A DNA stretch of 64,000 nucleotides, taken from Maribacter algicola (lineage in GTDB: Bacteria; Bacteroidota; Bacteroidia; Flavobacteriales; Flavobacteriaceae). A program made the position numbers and the translations under genes. Location of the stretch: contig NZ_QUSX01000002.1 in the NCBI RefSeq assembly GCF_003933245.1, forward strand, positions 992,001 through 1,056,000. Reading direction: 5' to 3'. The notes under the pieces were generated by a model. The model did not search any database, was not told the DNA's origin, and saw only the letters and a list, made by a program, of their open reading frames with translations. Below are positions 58,621-64,000 of this stretch, in pieces. Positions within the stretch are counted from its first letter, which is position 1. Each line of letters opens with the position of its first letter.

Positions 58621-59487
58621 ATGCGCAAAGAATATACGGTTACCTACAAATCTGAAAATATCTATGATAATTGGGTCCATGACGCGTATTGGCAATTTTT
58701 GATCATTCCCCTTGAAAACGACACTCAAAAATTAAAGGAGTTCGATTTTTCCAATTCCTTACATTGCATCGACCAATTCTCGATTAATGGATTTGGCTTC
58801 AATACCATTAAGGTACATCCCCAAAATAAGTTCAAAAATATTTCCTTTGAAGCCACGTTTAAAGTACTAAAATCAAAGAAAAACCTACCGGAACAAACTA
58901 GTTTTGCCCAGGTTGAATCTTCATGGAAGGAAATTGGTTCGCTTGAATTCAAAATCGATTTTGAACAGTTTTTAAAAGTAACATCCTTGACCAAAATACC
59001 CAAAGAGAAGCAGGGCCTTTTCCAATTTGAAAACTACAGGGGAGTTTTTGAGAACCTAAAAGATTTAAACCATTGGACACATTCCCATATTGCGTATAGG
59101 TCTGGGGTAACGGACACAACTTCTACATTGGAGATTATCTTGAAACAGCGAACAGGGGTCTGTCAAGACTTTGCCCATCTATTTTGCGCCATTTGCCGCC
59201 AAAATAATATACCGTGTAGATACGTTGCGGGTTATCTAAACCATGAAAGTGGGTATTTGGGAGATTCACAAATGCATGCATGGGTAGAGGCTTATGTACC
59301 CAGTTACGGTTGGTTAGGCCTTGATCCTACCAACGATGTACTTGCCAATATGAACCACATTAAAGTCTGCCATGGCAAGGATTATAATGATTGTTCCCCT
59401 CTAAAGGGCATCGTCCATTCCTTAGGAAACCATACAACGACACATTCCGTCGTGGTAAAAAACCATCAAAGGCAAATACAGCAATAA
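58621..59487 (+). CDS. Transglutaminase-like cysteine peptidase/transferase
   Basis: 288 residues. The N-terminal half (about 1-140) is the transglutaminase N-terminal domain, and the C-terminal half holds the catalytic triad: Cys in QRTGVCQDFAHLF (about 181), His in SQMHAWVEAYVPS (about 219) and Asp in LGLDPTNDVL (about 239). No signal peptide, so cytoplasmic like its partners. In this operon it may hydrolyse or transfer peptides made by the ATP-grasp enzyme, as has been proposed for this gene set. The start is preceded by a TACTTTTA near-promoter box, so it might also have its own promoter. Confidence 0.88.
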   Translation: MRKEYTVTYKSENIYDNWVHDAYWQFLIIPLENDTQKLKEFDFSNSLHCIDQFSINGFGFNTIKVHPQNKFKNISFEATFKVLKSKKNLPEQTSFAQVESSWKEIGSLEFKIDFEQFLKVTSLTKIPKEKQGLFQFENYRGVFENLKDLNHWTHSHIAYRSGVTDTTSTLEIILKQRTGVCQDFAHLFCAICRQNNIPCRYVAGYLNHESGYLGDSQMHAWVEAYVPSYGWLGLDPTNDVLANMNHIKVCHGKDYNDCSPLKGIVHSLGNHTTTHSVVVKNHQRQIQQ

Positions 59488-59549
59488 TCCCAACAAACTA
59501 ATTCAAAATTGGTCAAAAAGAATAGTACTTTTACCAAAAAATATCACAG

Positions 59550-60651
59550 ATGATAATTACTACGGACCACTATAAAGGTCTTATTGATCGCCTTGGTGCG
59601 TTAAGGAGGTATCTTTGACATTGATGCCAAACTTATTGAAATAGAGAACGAGCAGGAAAAGACCTTGGCACCCAATTTTTGGGACAACCCACAGGAAGCT
59701 CAGGCCCATATGAAATACATCCAATCCAAAAAGCAATGGGTTGACGATTTCAATGCAGCCAAGACGCTGGTAACCGACTTGGAAGTCCTTATCGAGTTTC
59801 TACAGGAAGGTGAAGTTTCTGAAGAGGAGGTAGAAAAACAATATGAAAAAGCATTGAATTCCTTGGAAAAAATGGAATTCAAGAATATGCTTTCCGAAGA
59901 AGGGGATGAGCTTCCAGCAGTACTTCAAATTACTGCTGGAGCGGGTGGAACGGAGAGTTGCGACTGGGCCTCCATGTTGATGCGGATGTATATGATGTGG
60001 GCCGAAAAGAACGGTTATAAAATAAAAGAACTAAACTTCCAAGAAGGTGATGTTGCCGGCATTAAGACAGTAACACTTGAGATTGATGGCGCATATGCCT
60101 TCGGTTGGCTAAAAGGTGAGAACGGCGTGCATAGATTGGTGAGGATTTCTCCTTTTGACAGTAATGCCAAAAGGCATACATCTTTTGTTTCTGTTTATGT
60201 GTACCCTTTGGTCGACGACAGTATTGAGATAGATGTTAATCCGGCTGATATTACCATTACAACGGCGAGGTCAAGCGGCGCGGGAGGTCAGAACGTGAAC
60301 AAGGTGGAGACCAAAGTACAATTGGTACATCATCCTACCGGTATTCAAATATCGTGTTCGGATTCAAGAAGTCAGCACGACAATAGGGCAACTGCCATGA
60401 AAATGTTGAAATCCCAGCTTTATGAGATAGAATTGCGAAAAAAAATGGAAGCCCGCCAAGAAATAGAATCCTCCAAAATGAAGATAGAATGGGGTTCACA
60501 AATAAGGAATTATGTCATGCACCCATATAAGCTGGTAAAGGACGTGCGTACAGGTGAGGAAACGGGCAATGTGGATGCTGTCATGGACGGGGAGATAGAT
60601 TCCTTTTTAAAGGCCTATCTTATGATAATGGGACAGAAAGAGGAAGAGTAA
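59550..60651 (+). CDS. prfB: Peptide chain release factor 2 (prfB), expressed by +1 programmed frameshift
   Basis: The ATG at 59550 opens a 22-codon frame ending in CTT-TGA (59613-59618). Skipping one base (T 59616) continues in the main frame as GAC ATT GAT... to 60651, giving about 366 residues, the size of Escherichia coli RF2. An internal Shine-Dalgarno-like AGGAGG lies at 59604-59609, just before the slip site. The protein has the tripeptide anticodon-like SPF ([12 protein letters not shown]), which recognises UGA/UAA, and the GGQ motif ([13 protein letters not shown]) for peptidyl-tRNA hydrolysis. Low RF2 levels favour the shift, so the protein regulates its own synthesis. arsC follows 18 bases later. 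Confidence 0.96.
59603..59619 (+). promoter_or_regulatory. RF2 autoregulatory frameshift site
   Basis: AAGGAGG-TAT-CTT-TGA-C: SD-like stimulator, slippery CTT, in-frame stop UGA followed by C, the same arrangement as in E. coli. The upstream frame encodes 22 residues; the downstream frame encodes RF2. Confidence 0.95.
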
Positions 60652-60669
60652 TATAAATGTGATTCAACA

Positions 60670-61014
60670 ATGATTAAAATTTACCACAACCCCAGATGTA
60701 GAAAATCAAGGGAAGGTCTGGAAATATTGGAAAATTCTGGCAAGGAGTTTGAAGTTATAAAATATATGGAGGAGGTTCCCTCAAAGGAAGAATTGCGCAA
60801 GGTTCTGCATTGTTTAGGTATAACAGCGGAAAATTTGGTCCGAAAAAACGAGGCCGTCTGGAAGGAGAAATATAGAAATCGACTATTGACCCAGGAAGAA
60901 ATCCTGGATGCTATGATTGAAAACCCCAAACTCATTGAAAGACCAATAGTTATCAAGAATAATACTGCGATAATTGGCAGACCGCCAGAAAATATCAAAA
61001 ACCTGATTTCTTAA
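60670..61014 (+). CDS. ArsC/Spx-family arsenate reductase-like protein
   Basis: 114 residues, glutaredoxin-like fold. The N-terminal catalytic cysteine is in YHNPRCRKSREGLEIL (Cys 12), and the oxyanion-binding arginines occur in LVRKNEAVW, ERPIVI and GRPPENI, as in ArsC of the glutathione/glutaredoxin type. It could reduce arsenate to arsenite, but no ars genes adjoin it, and members of this family in Bacteroidota have often not been tested. It is 18 bases after prfB and probably co-transcribed. Confidence 0.82.
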   Translation: MIKIYHNPRCRKSREGLEILENSGKEFEVIKYMEEVPSKEELRKVLHCLGITAENLVRKNEAVWKEKYRNRLLTQEEILDAMIENPKLIERPIVIKNNTAIIGRPPENIKNLIS

Positions 61015-61096
61015 GATCCCTTAAAATTAGAGAAACTATTAACAAATTATTAACCAAAGCGACTTAAACCAAAGTCCAAATTCAAAATCAAACATC

Positions 61097-61603
61097 ATGA
61101 GAAGTACAAAGAAATTGAATGGCTTCAGATTATTGGTATTAACTCTGCTTTTGTTCACAGGAGCGGAAGTTTATAGTCAATATGGCTATGGAAGTGGTGG
61201 TTATGGGTATGGCAGGGGTTATGGATACGGAAGGCAAAGAAGCTCTATACCACAGGCCCAAGAGGCACCAAAGGAAGAAGAGCCAAAAACGGCCGAAGAA
61301 TTGGTAGATGGTGAAATGCCCTCTATTACGGAAGCCTTACAGCTAAATGATTTTGAAAGTGCTATACTAAGTTCAATTTTAAAAAAGTACGTTCAAGAAA
61401 GAATTGAGGCTCAAATCTTAAAACTTCCGCCAGAAAAAATGCGTGAGGTTTATGAGAAAATAACATTGAGGCAAGACGAGGAACTTAAGGCAAGCCTACC
61501 CCTCGAAAAATATGAGGCTTTTGTGGAGCTCCAAAAGAATGGAGTCGAAAAAACTATAAAAAAGAATAAAAAACAAAAAAAGAAACAAAAAAAGAAGAAC
61601 TAA
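61097..61603 (+). CDS. Secreted Gly/Tyr-rich, Lys-tailed protein of unknown function
   Basis: 168 residues. Signal peptide (FRLLVLTLLLFTGAEVYS), then a Tyr/Gly/Arg repeat (YGSGGYGYGRGYGYGR), a linker rich in Pro, Glu and Ala, a helical middle (SITEALQLNDFESAILSSILKKYVQER, PPEKMREVYEKI, EELKASLPLEKYEAFVELQK) and a tail of Lys and Gln (NKKQKKKQKKK). The helical centre looks like a Spy/CpxP-like fold, which is a guess. It sits directly before an outer-membrane barrel gene (10 bases between), so the two may be co-expressed. I do not recognise a named family. Confidence 0.65.
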   Translation: MRSTKKLNGFRLLVLTLLLFTGAEVYSQYGYGSGGYGYGRGYGYGRQRSSIPQAQEAPKEEEPKTAEELVDGEMPSITEALQLNDFESAILSSILKKYVQERIEAQILKLPPEKMREVYEKITLRQDEELKASLPLEKYEAFVELQKNGVEKTIKKNKKQKKKQKKKN

Positions 61604-61613
61604 AACTAGACCT

Positions 61614-64000
61614 ATGAGAAGACTTTTCCCTTTGCTCCTACTATTATTTACTTTACAACCCATATTAAGTCAAAGACCAGAAGGAGGCCCGGGGAACGGT
61701 CAACCTCCTGTAACGATTACAGGAACAGTGTTGGATGAAGAAAACAACCAACCCCTTGAATATGCGACCTTGGTACTTCAAAGTGTCGATAATCCAGAAA
61801 AGGTAACTGGCGGAATCACGGATATAAAAGGTAAATTTTCCGTTGAGGTAAGTCCCGGAAGATATAACGCCAGAATCGAGTATATTTCCTATAAAACGAA
61901 ACAATTCCCCAATCAAAATTTTACCCAATCCACTAATTTGGGTACAATAAAACTTGCACTCGATGTTGCACAGTTGAATGAAGTGGACGTTGTTGGCGAG
62001 CGTACGACCGTAGAAGTACGATTGGATAAAAAAGTTTATAACGTTGGAAAAGATTTAACTAATAGTGGCGCAACAATTAGTGATGCCTTGGATAATATCC
62101 CTTCCGTTACGGTGGATGTAGATGGAGCCATAGCATTGCGAGGCAATGGAAATGTAAGGATCTTGATAAATGGAAGACCATCCGCTCTTGCAGGTTTTGG
62201 TTCTACCGATGCCTTGAGACAATTGCCTGCCGATGCCATTGAAAAAGTAGAGGTAATTACCAGTCCATCAGCTAGATACGATGCGGAAGGAACGGCAGGT
62301 ATTTTGAACATCGTACTAAAGAAAGAAAAAACAAGGGGGTTCAATGGTACCATTAACACCACGGTGGGTTATCCAGGAACTTTTTCCATTACCCCTAACC
62401 TTAACCTTCGTACGGATAACTTTAATATTTTTACTACAATAGGTTATCGATATAGGGAAGGCCCAGGAAATGGATTTTTTGACAATACTTACTTCAATGG
62501 GACATTTGACAGAATCATTGAGGATAGGGATATCAATAGAAACAATAGCGGATTCAATGCCAATTTTGGAATAGAATATTTCCTAACTGAAAGTTCATCA
62601 TTAACAGCAAGTGCCTTTGGTCGTTTAAACGACGGGGAGGATATAACAGATAACAATACCACGCGTTTTATTTCAACAAATGTTGATAGTAGAACCTTAC
62701 GACGTGAAATTGAAGTTGAGGACGAAAAGAGTTATCAATTGGCGCTTAATTACAACAATAATTTTAATGATGAAGGTCATAAACTAACGGCAGATTTTCA
62801 ATATTCCTACGACGAAGAAATAAAACCAATAAAAATTGAGGAAAACGAGACTTTTCCCAGTACTACCATATTGGATGCACAAAATATTGACCAGATAGAA
62901 TTACAGAACGAAGTATTGTTACAGGTGGATTATGTTTTGCCTATGGGAGATGCCCAATTTGAAGCAGGTTACAGGGGTAATTTTGAAGAAAATGATAATG
63001 ACTTCGCCTTAGAACAAATTAATTTGGCAACGGGACAGTTTGAACCCAACGTAGGACTTACCAATCGTTTTGTATTTAACCAAAATATAAATGCCCTTTA
63101 TACCCAATATGGCAACAAATATGGGAAATTCTCATTTCTTGCCGGTCTACGATTGGAAAACACCCAATTAAAAGGTGAAGTAACAGGTGTTGATATTCAA
63201 ACACTACAGGATATTTTGGGCCCGGAAATCGATTTGGATTTCAATAAGAATTATTTGGGCCTTTTCCCTACGTTAAACCTAATTTATGAACTGGCGGAAA
63301 ACGAAAATATATCCTTAGGATATAACCGGCGAATCAATAGACCACGTGGATTCTTTATCAACCCTTTTCCCTCCTTTTCAAGTAGGACCAATGTTTTTCA
63401 AGGAAATCCAGATTTGGATCCTGCATTTGCGAATGCTTATGACCTTGGATATCTTAAAAGATGGGACAAATTGACCTTTACATCCTCTGTATATTATCAA
63501 AAAGAAACAAACTCTTTTGAACGTATACAGGAAGAGACAGGGGAATTGACAACTGACGGAATTGCCATCATACGGTCCCTACCCATAAACCTTTCAACAA
63601 ATGAACGCGTTGGAGCGGAAGTGGGCATACTTTATAATCCGTTCAAATGGTGGAGAATCAATGGTAGCTTCAACTTTTTTCAATTTAATTCAAGCGGCCT
63701 TTTTAACGGTGTAGATTTTGGGGCCAAGAACACAAGTTGGTTTTCAAGGTTCAGTTCAAAGGTTACCCTACCAGGAAAAATTGATTGGCAGACCAATGCT
63801 TTTTACAGAGGTCCTACCAACAATGCCCAAACGGAAAACAAAGGTATTTTCTCCATAAATCTAGCGTTTAGCAAAGATATACTTAAGGATAACGGTACCA
63901 TTGCCTTTAATGTTAGCGATTTATTGAACTCCAGAAAGAGATTATCCTTCACACAAACCCCTACGTTTACATCGGATAGTGAATTTCAATGGCGCGTAAG
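61614..64000 (+). CDS. Outer-membrane barrel protein with carboxypeptidase-regulatory and TonB-plug-like domains (3' partial)
   Basis: The frame from ATG 61614 is open to the end of the window (about 795 residues seen). It begins MRRLFPLLLLLFTLQ with a Sec signal ending in LSQ, then ITGTVLDEENNQPLEYATLVLQ, a carboxypeptidase D regulatory-like domain, followed by a plug-like domain (SDALDNIPSVTVDVDGAI, LRGNGNVRILINGRPSA, AIEKVEVITSPSARYDAEGTAGILNIVLKK), and then a long beta barrel (YRGNFEENDND, SLGYNRRINRPRG). This is the 'outer membrane beta-barrel family' common in Bacteroidota; the ligand is not known. It lacks an obvious SusD partner in the window. The 3' end is missing. Confidence 0.85.
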   Translation, partial: MRRLFPLLLLLFTLQPILSQRPEGGPGNGQPPVTITGTVLDEENNQPLEYATLVLQSVDNPEKVTGGITDIKGKFSVEVSPGRYNARIEYISYKTKQFPNQNFTQSTNLGTIKLALDVAQLNEVDVVGERTTVEVRLDKKVYNVGKDLTNSGATISDALDNIPSVTVDVDGAIALRGNGNVRILINGRPSALAGFGSTDALRQLPADAIEKVEVITSPSARYDAEGTAGILNIVLKKEKTRGFNGTINTTVGYPGTFSITPNLNLRTDNFNIFTTIGYRYREGPGNGFFDNTYFNGTFDRIIEDRDINRNNSGFNANFGIEYFLTESSSLTASAFGRLNDGEDITDNNTTRFISTNVDSRTLRREIEVEDEKSYQLALNYNNNFNDEGHKLTADFQYSYDEEIKPIKIEENETFPSTTILDAQNIDQIELQNEVLLQVDYVLPMGDAQFEAGYRGNFEENDNDFALEQINLATGQFEPNVGLTNRFVFNQNINALYTQYGNKYGKFSFLAGLRLENTQLKGEVTGVDIQTLQDILGPEIDLDFNKNYLGLFPTLNLIYELAENENISLGYNRRINRPRGFFINPFPSFSSRTNVFQGNPDLDPAFANAYDLGYLKRWDKLTFTSSVYYQKETNSFERIQEETGELTTDGIAIIRSLPINLSTNERVGAEVGILYNPFKWWRINGSFNFFQFNSSGLFNGVDFGAKNTSWFSRFSSKVTLPGKIDWQTNAFYRGPTNNAQTENKGIFSINLAFSKDILKDNGTIAFNVSDLLNSRKRLSFTQTPTFTSDSEFQWRV

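Noticed and set aside
59665..60651. prfB with a TTG start at 59665
   Set aside because: Explained better by the upstream ATG at 59550 with programmed +1 frameshift, giving the normal length.

Overview
The window is a chromosomal segment of a Bacteroidota bacterium, almost certainly a (probably marine) member of the Flavobacteriaceae. Signs are moderately AT-rich DNA, promoter -7 boxes of the TAnnTTTG type rather than TATAAT, few clear Shine-Dalgarno sites, a RND-TolC fusion, DUF3570/DUF4266 and DUF4834 proteins, YfhO, a carboxypeptidase-regulatory/TonB-type outer-membrane barrel, and a cysteate-type lipid gene pair typical of gliding flavobacteria. No phage, transposase or CRISPR array was seen.

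Layout. 1-4.0 kb: end of an LptF/LptG permease overlapping a DHBP synthase (ribB) with a degenerate GTP-cyclohydrolase-like tail, then a DegT-type aminotransferase and a small unknown on the minus strand. 4.1-13.1 kb: a plus-strand set with a His-rich exported peptide, a CzcA/CusA pump fused to TolC, its adaptor lipoprotein, a thioredoxin-like protein, ApbE flavin transferase, a DUF4266 lipoprotein and a DUF3570 barrel. 13.1-18.6 kb: a minus-strand adaptor/RND/TolC multidrug efflux operon. 19.0-21.6 kb: a RidA-like lipoprotein, three orphan AT-rich genes (one flanked by inverted repeats), tRNA-Ser(TGA) and a complex hairpin. 21.7-31.4 kb: glycosyltransferase, BatA-type protein, dihydroorotase-like protein, esterase, metallo-hydrolase, a large conserved unknown, thiol peroxidase and endonuclease III. 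31.4-33.3 kb: two tandem copies of an ECF sigma-factor gene followed by an RNA hairpin and a 47-residue microprotein. 33.6-47 kb: uvrA, a secreted very basic protein with a sigma-54-type promoter, an AI-2E-family protein, a flippase/glycosyltransferase/YfhO cell-surface set, an outer-membrane protein and a GNAT protein. 47-49.5 kb: two PLP enzymes that fit cysteate synthesis and cysteate fatty-acyl transfer (sulfonolipid/capnine). 49.5-56 kb: oligopeptidase B, YbaB, YegP-like protein, threonine aldolase and a zincin protease. 56.2-59.5 kb: a circularly permuted ATP-grasp / alpha-E / transglutaminase operon. 59.5-64 kb: prfB with its +1 programmed frameshift, an ArsC-family protein, a secreted Lys-rich protein and a partial outer-membrane barrel running off the window.

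The candidates for undescribed biology are the duplicated sigma/hairpin/microprotein cassette, whose hairpin shows compensatory changes between the two copies and covers the microprotein start region; the ATP-grasp/alpha-E/transglutaminase operon; the adjacent sulfonolipid gene pair with a 25-bp palindrome just downstream of the presumed promoter; and the thioredoxin/ApbE/DUF4266/DUF3570 set next to the metal pump. Several enzymes have lost family-defining residues (RibB tail, dihydroorotase, RidA, endonuclease III) and probably do something other than their names suggest.
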